Assembly: GCA_018334735.1 (NCBI GenBank)
Contig: JAGXLK010000049.1
Coordinates: 1 to 9,744, forward strand
Origin: Planctomycetota bacterium
GTDB taxonomy: Bacteria; Planctomycetota; Brocadiia; SM23-32
Direction of reading: 5' to 3'
DNA: 9,744 bases
Shown here: in pieces, positions 1 to 6,639 of the stretch
Position numbering within the stretch: position 1 is the first letter of the stretch
Layout: each line of letters begins with the position of its first letter
Translations under genes and position numbers: made by a program
Notes under the pieces: model-generated
Database searches by the model: none
What the model was told of the DNA's origin: nothing
Seen by the model: the letters and a program-made list of their open reading frames with translations, nothing else

Positions 1-2
1 CC

Positions 3-332
3 AACGAAGAGCTCGGCCGCCGCTGTCAGATGAGCTATGTTCATTTCAAAGAGGCCGGGCTCCGAGCCCCGATTGTCCAGTTCCATGTGGATTACTTCGC
101 GCCTCTTGAACTCGCAGAGAAAGTCCGAATCGTTGGCCGTATGATCTGGAATGAAGGGGCACGAATGAATATTGAATACGAATTATATAAAGAAAACGGA
201 ACTCTCGCTGCTACCGGTTACACGGTCCAGATGTTTGTCACAGCGTCGGGCGAAACCCTCGTCGGTTCTCCCCCGCTCCTTGAACACTGTCGGGAACGTT
301 GGACCAGCGGCGAATTCTCGGAGATGCAATGA
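3..332 (+). CDS. Acyl-CoA/ACP thioesterase, hotdog fold (5' end outside window)
   Basis: The reading frame is open from the left edge, so this is the C-terminal 109 residues of a longer protein. The ATG at 30 is probably internal, since the sequence before it (NEELGRRCQ) continues the same frame without an SD. The pattern APIVQFHVDYFAPLELAEKV, followed by alternating beta strands and ending VQMFVTASGE then SPPLLEHCRERW, is the strand arrangement of the 4HBT/YbgC hotdog thioesterases. These enzymes hydrolyse acyl-CoA or acyl-ACP thioesters in the cytoplasm. The catalytic Asp region lies upstream of the window and cannot be checked. The stop overlaps the ketosynthase start as ATGA, so the two genes are translationally coupled. 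The protein probably releases or edits chains made by the neighbouring condensing enzymes. A non-catalytic hotdog or dehydratase-like protein is a less likely alternative. Confidence 0.8.
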   Translation, partial: NEELGRRCQMSYVHFKEAGLRAPIVQFHVDYFAPLELAEKVRIVGRMIWNEGARMNIEYELYKENGTLAATGYTVQMFVTASGETLVGSPPLLEHCRERWTSGEFSEMQ

Positions 333-1456
333 ACCCCCTCATCGTTGCCTGCAGTGCGAACACTCCCTACGGACCCGGTCTCCGGAAATGCTGGGAAGGT
401 TTGATGGAGGGCCGATCCGGCATTCGGCCTGTGGAACGATTTGGTGAAGGCCAATTTATATCCGATTATGCGGCTCTCGTGCCCGATATCCCGATGAAGA
501 CGGGAAACCGGTTGATGGAACTTCTGGGACCGGTCCTTGAAAATTTGCCGAATCCCTTGCCACCGGAAATTCCCTTGTTTCTCGCTACCACCACCGGCCA
601 GATCGATCTACTTGAACAGAGCGTGGAAAAAGGCTCGGGGCAAATCGAGTCAAGCTCGCCTCTCCGGTTACTCGATGAATTGCGGCAACTGACCGGCATA
701 CGCGGGCCCGCAAGAGTCGTCTCCTGCGCGTGCGCATCCTCCACGGCCGCCGTCGCTCGCGCCGCAAGTGAAGTGCAGGCCGGACACGCCGAAACCGCCC
801 TTGTCGTCGGCTGCGACGCCGTTAGCGAATTTGTCTACGCCGGTTTCTCAACCCTAATGGCTATGTCACCTCAACCGGCCCGCCCCTTCGACCGCGACCG
901 CGACGGGCTGACGGTCGGTGAAGCGGCCGCCGCAACCTTCGTTATGAACCCGTCGCAAGCGGGCGCCGGAAAGTATCAGCCGCTGGCTGAGGTTCTGGGC
1001 TGGGGATACACCAATGATGCCAATCACATGACCGGCCCGTCGCGTGACGGTAAAGGGTTGAAAAGGGCCATCGAAATCGCACTCGATATGGCCGCCTGCG
1101 CCCCCGAGGATCTCGCATTCGTTAATGCCCACGGAACGGGCACTGTTTATAACGATGCCATGGAAATGAAAGCTCTCAGACAGGTTTTCGGCAACAATCC
1201 CAAGCCGGTATACTCGATCAAAGGCGGGACCGGCCATACAATGGGAGCCGCAGGTCTGTTGGAAATCCTGTTGACCGCAGAGTCTTTGAAAGAAGCAATC
1301 ATCCCCTCTACCGTCGGTATGGACGAACCGGACGAGCGGGCTCAAGGGTGGGTAAAAACAGAACACGTTTCAGTTCCCGCAAATCGTCCGGCCCTCAGCA
1401 TCAATTCCGGTTTCGGTGGTGTCAACGTGGCTGTGGTTCTGCAGAAAACACCCTGA
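329..1456 (+). CDS. Beta-ketoacyl-ACP synthase, FabF-like, catalytically complete (KS1)
   Basis: This 375-residue thiolase-fold condensing enzyme should perform decarboxylative Claisen condensation of a malonyl-type extender onto an acyl chain in the cytoplasm. The catalytic set is visible: Cys135 in CACASS, His268 in NAHGTGT, and Lys298 with His303 in KGGTGHTMGAAG. Other family marks are PFDRDRDGLTVGE near residue 190 and the C-terminal glycine loop SGFGGVN. It is somewhat shorter than typical FabF (about 410 residues). The family GEGA element reads GEAAA here. The frame stays open upstream to a TTG at 299, but I chose ATG 329 because it gives the usual KS N-terminus (MNPLIVACSANTPYG), has GGAG at 320-323 with 5-base spacing, and forms an ATGA overlap with the thioesterase. 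A half-length KS-like gene follows 92 bases later, suggesting a KS/partner pair. Its substrate and chain length cannot be read from the sequence. Confidence 0.93.
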   Translation: MNPLIVACSANTPYGPGLRKCWEGLMEGRSGIRPVERFGEGQFISDYAALVPDIPMKTGNRLMELLGPVLENLPNPLPPEIPLFLATTTGQIDLLEQSVEKGSGQIESSSPLRLLDELRQLTGIRGPARVVSCACASSTAAVARAASEVQAGHAETALVVGCDAVSEFVYAGFSTLMAMSPQPARPFDRDRDGLTVGEAAAATFVMNPSQAGAGKYQPLAEVLGWGYTNDANHMTGPSRDGKGLKRAIEIALDMAACAPEDLAFVNAHGTGTVYNDAMEMKALRQVFGNNPKPVYSIKGGTGHTMGAAGLLEILLTAESLKEAIIPSTVGMDEPDERAQGWVKTEHVSVPANRPALSINSGFGGVNVAVVLQKTP

Positions 1457-1548
1457 AAGAATTTCTCTGATCCCGCGGAACCGACGCAGAGCGGGGAACA
1501 CGAAGAACCAGCGGCCAAAAAATAAGCGTAAACACCTTCAAAACAGAG

Positions 1549-2259
1549 ATGGAGATGACAGAAATAAATTCCAATGTGCCCGTGATGATATCCGCGGGAT
1601 GGGTGCGGCCCCGGAGCGGAGGCCATTGGACCGGAGACGCATGCGACGAAGCACCGGTCACAAACGTGAACGAGCTTTTTACAAAAGAAATTCTCAATCA
1701 TACAAATGTAAAAAATTACGGTCGATTTCCGGATGGCACACGAGCGGTCTGTTCGGCCTGCGCTCTGGCATTGAAAGGCGCCGGGCTCTGGCCAGGAGAC
1801 CAAAAGAGACCAAACACCGGTCTTCTGATCGCCGGATACGATCACACATTGATGCAGAACTGCTCTTTTTTTCAGGACTACATTGATAACGATAGGATAA
1901 TAGCCCGTGGACAGCTATTCATCTACACCCTCCCGACAAGCGCGGTTGCTGAAGCGGCCATCCTGCTCAAAGCAGAAGGTCCTCTGCTCTTCGAAGAATC
2001 CGGAAAAGCACCTTTCGCGAATTTGTTGAACGTGGGGGAGGGCCTTATCAACTCCGGGCAGGCCGAACGGATGATGCTTGTCTGGCAGAACACCGAAACG
2101 ACTCTCTGCGGCCTGCTCGATGGCACAGCGGCCGGGGCCAGCGTGAATTCGAATCAACATCTGATAACAATTGCCCAGAAATGGAATAACCCCGTCGACG
2201 GAATTGACTTTTTTCGCGACCAAACATCGGGCAGAAACGAAAAAGAAAGAACGACATGA
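1549..2259 (+). CDS. Half-length ketosynthase-like protein, nucleophile Cys replaced by Lys
   Basis: This 236-residue protein corresponds only to the N-terminal half of a ketosynthase. It looks like the standalone N-terminal-type domain annotated as beta-ketoacyl synthase chain length factor (Pfam Ketoacyl-synt_2, from memory) in aryl-polyene-type clusters. The segment FIYTLPTSAVAEAAILLKAE matches the KS strand/helix before the nucleophile. Aligned without gaps from the GP dipeptide (144-145) to the SG 25 residues later, Lys153 falls exactly where the catalytic Cys should be. The C-terminal half carrying both His motifs is absent, so it cannot condense. It is probably a structural or chain-length partner, perhaps of KS1. 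Start choice is uncertain: ATG 1549 has no clear SD, while ATG 1555 has AGAG six bases upstream. The stop overlaps the next start as ATGA at 2256. No promoter is evident in the 92-base gap before it, only weak alternative stems around 1465-1497. Confidence 0.72.
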   Translation: MEMTEINSNVPVMISAGWVRPRSGGHWTGDACDEAPVTNVNELFTKEILNHTNVKNYGRFPDGTRAVCSACALALKGAGLWPGDQKRPNTGLLIAGYDHTLMQNCSFFQDYIDNDRIIARGQLFIYTLPTSAVAEAAILLKAEGPLLFEESGKAPFANLLNVGEGLINSGQAERMMLVWQNTETTLCGLLDGTAAGASVNSNQHLITIAQKWNNPVDGIDFFRDQTSGRNEKERTT

Positions 2260-3515
2260 TGAAGGTTAAACTGATTTACCCAAGGTGGCCAAAACTCAGA
2301 AACCAACCGGAGTTTGACCTCCCACCTCACGCCCCTGTTGTGGTTGCAGCGGCCTTTCCAGACGACGTTGAAATATCTTTCTGCGATGAAAACGTCTCCG
2401 AATTGAACTTCCAGGAAGACGCCGACCTGATCGCCATTTCCTGCCTGCTGACCTGTCAGATGCCCCGGGCCTGGGAGATTGGTGACCGCTACCGGGAATT
2501 GGGCAAACCCGTGATTTTCGGTGGGATCGGCACAATGCTCCACGCCAATGAGACCCAACAGCACGCCGACAGCGTTTTTATCGGCGAAGCCGAGGGGCGA
2601 ATGGAAGAAGTAATCAGAGATGCCAAACACGATGAGCTAAAACCGCGTTACGACTATTTCCACGATTGGCCCGACCTCGAAACCGTCGGTCCGGCACGAC
2701 GCGATATTTTGGAAAAGGAAAAATACCGCTTCCGAAACGTTCAAATGGTCGACCTTGTCCACGCGTCCCGAGGATGCCGGTTCAACTGTTTCCCCTGCTG
2801 CACCCCGTATCTGGGCGGTCGCCAGTTCCGCCCTCGTCCCATGGATAAAGTCGTCGAAGAAGTCGCCGGGATCGAGAACAACCGTCTGTTTTTTGTCGAC
2901 AATTCGATGGCCCAGGATGACGAGTGGGAGAAAGAACTTTTCCGGGCTATCGCCCCGCTGAAAAAAAAGTGGATCTCCCATCCAATCAAAGATGATCCGG
3001 AAATCATGGATCTGGCCGCCGAAGCCGGTTGCTGGTACGTCTATCAAGCCATTATCAACACCTCTGAGGTCATCGCTAACCGCATTCGGCGTCTCAAGGA
3101 ACGCGGGATCGGCGTCGAAGGAACCGTCATCCTTGGCACAGACGATCAGGATGTGGATTCCATAAAACGTCTCGTAGACTTTCTGCTTGAGCTGGAACTC
3201 GACCTGGCAGAATTTACCATACTTACACCTTTCCCCGAGACCCCAATCCGGCGCGAATATGAGGAGCAAAACCGCATACTCAGTAACGATTGGATCAAAT
3301 ATACCTGCGACGAAACGGTTTTCCAGCCCGCCCAATTGACCATCGATGAACTCTACGAAATGTATGAATACGCCTGGGATCAATTTTACTCCGACTGCAG
3401 CATCGAACTGAAAATGGCCAAACTTTACGTCGATGTGATCAGCAAGGAAAAAGCCGACGGCACTTATAAAGGAACCAAAGACTCCGGGCCAAAATGGGGG
3501 CGCGAAAAAGAATGA
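2256..3515 (+). CDS. B12-binding radical SAM protein 1
   Basis: This 419-residue protein has the class B radical SAM architecture. Residues about 1-130 form a Rossmann-like cobalamin-binding domain, with IFGGIGT at 87-93 and GEAEG at 110-114, the usual GGxHP and GEGE positions. The radical SAM barrel follows at about 165-370. Its [4Fe-4S] ligands are Cys174, Cys178 and Cys181 in GCRFNCFPC (CxxxCxxC). The C-terminal part (TPFPETPI, then DWIKYTCDETVFQPAQLTIDELY) resembles the tail of HpnR-like and other DUF4070-type B12 radical SAM enzymes, from memory. Such enzymes typically methylate or rearrange unactivated carbons, often on lipids, through a 5'-deoxyadenosyl radical and methylcobalamin. The gene overlaps both neighbours as ATGA, so it is co-translated with the KS-like gene and the second radical SAM gene. 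ATG 2259 is an alternative start. The SD is weak (AAAGAAAGA). The reaction and substrate are inferred only from context. Confidence 0.88.
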   Translation: MMKVKLIYPRWPKLRNQPEFDLPPHAPVVVAAAFPDDVEISFCDENVSELNFQEDADLIAISCLLTCQMPRAWEIGDRYRELGKPVIFGGIGTMLHANETQQHADSVFIGEAEGRMEEVIRDAKHDELKPRYDYFHDWPDLETVGPARRDILEKEKYRFRNVQMVDLVHASRGCRFNCFPCCTPYLGGRQFRPRPMDKVVEEVAGIENNRLFFVDNSMAQDDEWEKELFRAIAPLKKKWISHPIKDDPEIMDLAAEAGCWYVYQAIINTSEVIANRIRRLKERGIGVEGTVILGTDDQDVDSIKRLVDFLLELELDLAEFTILTPFPETPIRREYEEQNRILSNDWIKYTCDETVFQPAQLTIDELYEMYEYAWDQFYSDCSIELKMAKLYVDVISKEKADGTYKGTKDSGPKWGREKE

Positions 3516-4858
3516 AAATTCTGCTGATATCTGCCAATACCGCAAAGATGCCCTACCCGGTTTATCCCCTCGGGTTGAGTATCGTCGCCGCCGCAGCCCG
3601 GGAAGCCGGTCACCAGGTGCAATATTTCGATTTTCTCCAGAGTGATATGTCGTTCAGCGCGCTGGAAAAAACTATCGAAAAAGAATTGCCAGACGTGATC
3701 GGAATCTCAATACGTAACATCGATAATGTCAATATCCTGCGCGAAGAATGCTACCTCGACAAGGTACGGCGTATCGTCGAATTGCTGCGGGAAATATCAA
3801 ACGCCAAAATTGTGCTCGGTGGCTCGGCTTTTTCCATTATGCCGGAACCGATACTCAAAACCGTTGGCGGTGACTACGGAATCTGCGGAGAAGGCGAACA
3901 GGTCTTCGTCCGGTTCCTCAACGAAGCCGAAGAAGGGAATTACCCGCCGACCGGCACCATCCTCTCCGACGACAACTACCTCGGCGGTGATGCCATGCCT
4001 TCCCCTGACTACGAAAAGGACCTGCTGGCAAGATACCTGGAAAGCGGCAGCGTAACTCCTGTCCAGACCAAACGCGGCTGCCCCCATAACTGCCTCTATT
4101 GCTCCTACCCGGCGCTGGAAGGACACAAGCTGCGCCCACGCGATCCCGTCCAGGTCGTCGACGATATCGAAGCCCTGCAGAACGAACATGAAGTGAGTTA
4201 TGTTTTTTTTACGGATTCCGTCTTCAATGACAGCAAAGGCCTCTACCTGGAAGTTGTGCGGGAGATGAAAAAAAGAGGCATCAAAATCCCCTGGTCCGCA
4301 TTCTTCAACCCTGCAAATATCACACCGGAAAACGTGGCGGAGATGAAAGAAACGGGACTGCGTGCCGCGGAGGTGGGTTCGGATGCCGCCTGTGACGAAA
4401 CACTCAAAGGCCAGCGCAAACCTTTCACCTGGGCGGATGTGATCAGAGCAAACGACATTTTTCGAGACGGCGGCGTTTCAACGGCACACTATTTCATGTT
4501 CGGGGGACCCGGCGAAACCCGCGAAACTGTCAAAAAAGGAATCGAAAACATAAAAAACCTCGATTGTTCCGCCGTTTTCGTGTTCCTGGGCATACGCATC
4601 TTGCCGCGCACCGAATTGAAGGAAGTCGCAATTCGCGAAAGCCTCGTCTCTGCCGACAATGAGCTGCTGGAACCGGTTTACTACTTTTCGCCGGCACTGG
4701 ATCGGGACTGGCTCGAGAAAACGCTCAACGAAGCTTTCGAGCCGCTTCGATACGTCGTGTACCCTCCCAACGCAATGGATGACAAACTCCAGATGCTCCA
4801 CAAACTCGGTCATACCGGCGCGCTCTGGGACCTGCTGTCCGCATTGCCAGAAAATTAA
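3512..4858 (+). CDS. B12-binding radical SAM protein 2, lipid-biosynthesis type
   Basis: This 448-residue class B radical SAM enzyme starts with a cobalamin-binding fold (MKILLISANT..., PVYPLGLSIVAAAAREAGH, VLGGSAFS at 101-108, GEGE at 126-129). The radical SAM barrel carries Cys190, Cys194 and Cys197 in GCPHNCLYC and the SAM-contacting FGGPGET at 330-336. The stretch VFLGIRILPRTEL, with LLEPVYYFSP further on, is what I recall from the family annotated lipid biosynthesis B12-binding/radical SAM protein, first noted in ladderane-type loci. That family assignment is from memory. The frame extends to ATG 3494, but I prefer ATG 3512: it removes a basic extension, begins at the canonical first strand, and restores the ATGA overlap with radical SAM 1. 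Likely role: radical modification of an ACP-bound or lipid acyl chain (methyl transfer, C-C bond or ring formation). The exact reaction is unknown. Confidence 0.9.
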   Translation: MKILLISANTAKMPYPVYPLGLSIVAAAAREAGHQVQYFDFLQSDMSFSALEKTIEKELPDVIGISIRNIDNVNILREECYLDKVRRIVELLREISNAKIVLGGSAFSIMPEPILKTVGGDYGICGEGEQVFVRFLNEAEEGNYPPTGTILSDDNYLGGDAMPSPDYEKDLLARYLESGSVTPVQTKRGCPHNCLYCSYPALEGHKLRPRDPVQVVDDIEALQNEHEVSYVFFTDSVFNDSKGLYLEVVREMKKRGIKIPWSAFFNPANITPENVAEMKETGLRAAEVGSDAACDETLKGQRKPFTWADVIRANDIFRDGGVSTAHYFMFGGPGETRETVKKGIENIKNLDCSAVFVFLGIRILPRTELKEVAIRESLVSADNELLEPVYYFSPALDRDWLEKTLNEAFEPLRYVVYPPNAMDDKLQMLHKLGHTGALWDLLSALPEN

Positions 4859-4865
4859 CCGTCTC

Positions 4866-4881
4866 CCGTTGATAGCAACGG
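4866..4881 (+). promoter_or_regulatory. Small hairpin overlapping the -35 of the ACP1 promoter
   Basis: CCGTTG at 4866-4871 and CAACGG at 4876-4881 form a perfect 6-bp inverted repeat with loop ATAG, eight bases after the radical SAM 2 stop. There is no following T-run, so it is a poor intrinsic terminator. It may mark the 3' end of the upstream message or act as a half-site operator, since it covers the -35 hexamer described next. Confidence 0.3.
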
Positions 4882-4897
4882 TCAGCGTGATTATACT
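4869..4897 (+). promoter_or_regulatory. Sigma70-like promoter upstream of ACP1
   Basis: TTGATA (4869-4874) and TATACT (4892-4897) each match the housekeeping consensus at 5 of 6 positions, with an ideal 17-base spacer. Transcription would begin near 4904, giving a leader of about 24 bases before the ATG at 4928. It lies in the first real gap after the overlapping radical SAM genes, which suits independent transcription of the carrier protein. This is a pattern match only. Confidence 0.45.
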
Positions 4898-4927
4898 TAA
4901 TGATCGATTTCCTTTGATAAAACTCGA

Positions 4928-5263
4928 ATGGTGAGCGCAACATCGGAAGCTGTTCTCGGAAAAAGGATTCCAATTTTGGGCAAAGATATCGACGAACTCA
5001 AAAAAGAACTGAAAAGACTCCTGATCCAGGATCTGTCCCTTGAAGATATTGAACCGGAAGATATCGAAGATGATACCCCGCTGTTCGGAGATGAAGGAGT
5101 AGGGCTCGATTCGCTCGATGGCGTGGAACTGGTCGTCATGCTTCAAAGAAATTACGGTCTGGAAGTCAAAGAAATGCAAAAGGGTATGGAAATTTTTCAG
5201 ACCATCAATACACTCGCCAACTACGTAATGGAAAACGCCGAGAAATATCCATCAAATTCCTGA
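4928..5263 (+). CDS. Acyl carrier protein (ACP1), DSL motif
   Basis: This 111-residue protein has a carrier domain at about residues 20-105. The phosphopantetheine attachment site is Ser62 in GLDSLDGVEL. An acidic helix I/II region precedes it (SLEDIEPEDIEDDTPLFG), and ELVVMLQRNYGLEV follows as the recognition helix. The prosthetic group would carry the growing acyl chain as a thioester for the cluster's condensing and tailoring enzymes. An N-terminal extension of about 18 residues (MVSATSEAVLGKRIPILG) comes before the usual helix I. No clear SD precedes ATG 4928. A TTG at 4976 with AAGGA upstream could start a shorter, more canonical ACP. The gene stands apart, with 69 bases before it (promoter-like) and 194 bases after it, unlike its coupled neighbours. 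It may therefore be expressed at higher level or serve both condensing pairs. Confidence 0.92.
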   Translation: MVSATSEAVLGKRIPILGKDIDELKKELKRLLIQDLSLEDIEPEDIEDDTPLFGDEGVGLDSLDGVELVVMLQRNYGLEVKEMQKGMEIFQTINTLANYVMENAEKYPSNS

Positions 5264-5372
5264 CCCGAACTGGCCTGACGTTCGCTTTCCGATTCCCGCC
5301 ACGCTTATCCCCCGGCACGAGCAGATTTCGATCTCAAGAACTGACAAAGATAGATAGCTGTGCGGAGTTCCG

Positions 5373-5411
5373 AAAAACAGAGCGGTTTTGAATTTTCCGC
5401 TCCGTCCTTTT
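5373..5411. terminator. Terminator-like hairpin after ACP1
   Basis: GAGCGG (5380-5385) pairs with CCGCTC (5397-5402) around an 11-base AT-rich loop. Two further pairs (5377-5378 with 5404-5405) lie beyond one mismatch. An A-run (5373-5377) precedes the stem and TTTT (5408-5411) follows it, so it could work in either direction. It lies in the 194-base gap between ACP1 and KS2. The short stem and large loop make it a weak candidate. Confidence 0.35.
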
Positions 5412-5443
5412 AATCGCCATGCGGTTTCCCCAATAGTGGGATT

Positions 5444-5455
5444 GGAGCCAGCTCC
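5444..5455 (+). promoter_or_regulatory. Shine-Dalgarno of KS2 inside a small inverted repeat
   Basis: GGAG at 5444-5447 lies 10 bases before the KS2 ATG at 5458 and is the only good ribosome-binding site there. It is part of GGAGC-CA-GCTCC (5444-5455), so GGAG could pair with CTCC at 5452-5455 across a 4-base loop and partly mask the site. The stem is very short, so any regulatory role is speculative. Confidence 0.3.
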
Positions 5456-5457
5456 TG

Positions 5458-6639
5458 ATGCCACCTCCCATTTATATCACCGGTATAGGGCTTATATCCG
5501 CCGCCGGCGGCGATGTGTCGCAGACGTTATCCTCCTTCAGGAACGGTGCCCCGGCTGCCGAACCGAAACCTTTCTCCGAAACAACCCTCGATTGCCCCGC
5601 TTTCCCCGCGGCCCAAAAGCCCCAATCCTCGCTCTGCCAGACCGATTGCCCGTCCCGAACCGTCGTCCTCGCCCTCCACGCCGTCGAAGAGGCACTCGAG
5701 CGCGCCGGTCGACCCGACCGCGAAACAACCCTGCGAATCGGGGTCTGTATGGGCACAACCGTCGCCTGCCAGTTGAACAATCTCCGGTTCTACAAACAGT
5801 TTCGACAGGCCTCCAGAGCGTCCCTCGAGCCGGTCCGTGATTTTCTCAATGGCAACCTCGCGGAATTCGTGGCCGCTTCACTCGATGCCCATGGCCCACG
5901 GGCAACCGTCGTAAACGCCTGCTCATCGGGCGCCGATGCCATAGGAACGGCTGTTCACTGGTTACAAAATGACCTCTGTGATATCGCGGTGGCCGGTGGA
6001 GCCGACGAACTGAATCGAATCCCCATCTGCGGTTTCCACTCGCTCGGAATTATGAGCGACAATCCCTGCAAACCCTTCGACAGAAACCGCGATGGACTGA
6101 ACCTCGGCGAAGGTGCCGGCGCGCTCGTGCTCGAAAGCGAAACCTCCGCGCGGAGACGCGGTCGAGAGCAAGAACTGTTCCTGAAATCATACGCGGCCGG
6201 ATGCGATGCCCACCATATCACTGCCCCGCACCCGGAAGGCGTGGGTCTGAAACTCGCGCTGGAATACGCCCTGAAATCGGCAGAGATCAAGCCGGACGAT
6301 ATCGCCTTTGTCAACGCTCACGGCACTGCCACCCCTGATAACGACCAGGTCGAGGGAAACGTGCTCGCCGAATTTTTCGGCGAAGACCTCGTTTTCCTGT
6401 CCACAAAAGGATACACCGGCCATACGCTGGGCGCGGCGGGCGCGCTCGAAGCCGGTTTCACCGCCCTCGCCCTGCAAGAGGGCTGGCTCCCGGCTAATCG
6501 GAGCTTCCAAAACGCTGATCCCGATATCCCGATCTCCCCCGTCGTCGAGAAGACTCCGATCGTGGGCCGGGCCGCCGTTTCAACATCCCTCGCCTTCGGA
6601 GGCAACAACGCAGCCATCGTCATCGGGAGGGGAACATGA
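5458..6639 (+). CDS. Beta-ketoacyl-ACP synthase, FabF-like, catalytically complete (KS2)
   Basis: This 393-residue condensing enzyme has the full thiolase-fold catalytic set: Cys155 in NACSSGAD, His288 in NAHGTATPDND, and Lys317 with His322 in KGYTGHTLGAAG. PFDRNRDGLNLGEGAGALVL lies around residues 204-223, and the C-terminal glycine loop reads LAFGGNN. The N-terminus MPPPIYITGIGLISAAG is the classic KS first strand, which supports ATG 5458. It should catalyse decarboxylative chain elongation on a carrier protein. The stop overlaps the start of the pseudo-ketosynthase at 6636 and is followed by an ACP. This order (KS, chain-length-factor-like protein, ACP) is the minimal type II polyketide synthase order, so KS2 is probably the active half of a heterodimer with the next gene. 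It differs from KS1 in active-site context (NACSSG against CACASS), which suggests a separate role rather than a recent duplication. Confidence 0.95.
   Translation: MPPPIYITGIGLISAAGGDVSQTLSSFRNGAPAAEPKPFSETTLDCPAFPAAQKPQSSLCQTDCPSRTVVLALHAVEEALERAGRPDRETTLRIGVCMGTTVACQLNNLRFYKQFRQASRASLEPVRDFLNGNLAEFVAASLDAHGPRATVVNACSSGADAIGTAVHWLQNDLCDIAVAGGADELNRIPICGFHSLGIMSDNPCKPFDRNRDGLNLGEGAGALVLESETSARRRGREQELFLKSYAAGCDAHHITAPHPEGVGLKLALEYALKSAEIKPDDIAFVNAHGTATPDNDQVEGNVLAEFFGEDLVFLSTKGYTGHTLGAAGALEAGFTALALQEGWLPANRSFQNADPDIPISPVVEKTPIVGRAAVSTSLAFGGNNAAIVIGRGT

Noticed and set aside
299..328. TTG at 299 as the KS1 start
   Set aside because: It would add ten residues before the conserved KS N-terminus and lacks a ribosome-binding site. 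ATG 329 has GGAG at good spacing and an ATGA overlap.
1416..1886. 156-codon + strand frame bridging the KS1 and KS-like genes
   Set aside because: It overlaps both real genes in a different frame, and its Arg/Lys-rich translation is typical of an out-of-frame reading.
2637..3545. 302-codon open frame on the - strand opposite the radical SAM genes
   Set aside because: It is fully antisense to a well-supported radical SAM gene with intact motifs. Its translation is Phe-rich low-meaning sequence with no family signature, so it is a shadow frame.
5388..5840. 150-codon + strand frame starting before KS2
   Set aside because: It is an Arg/Pro-rich out-of-frame reading of the KS2 gene, whose N-terminus and motifs are clear.
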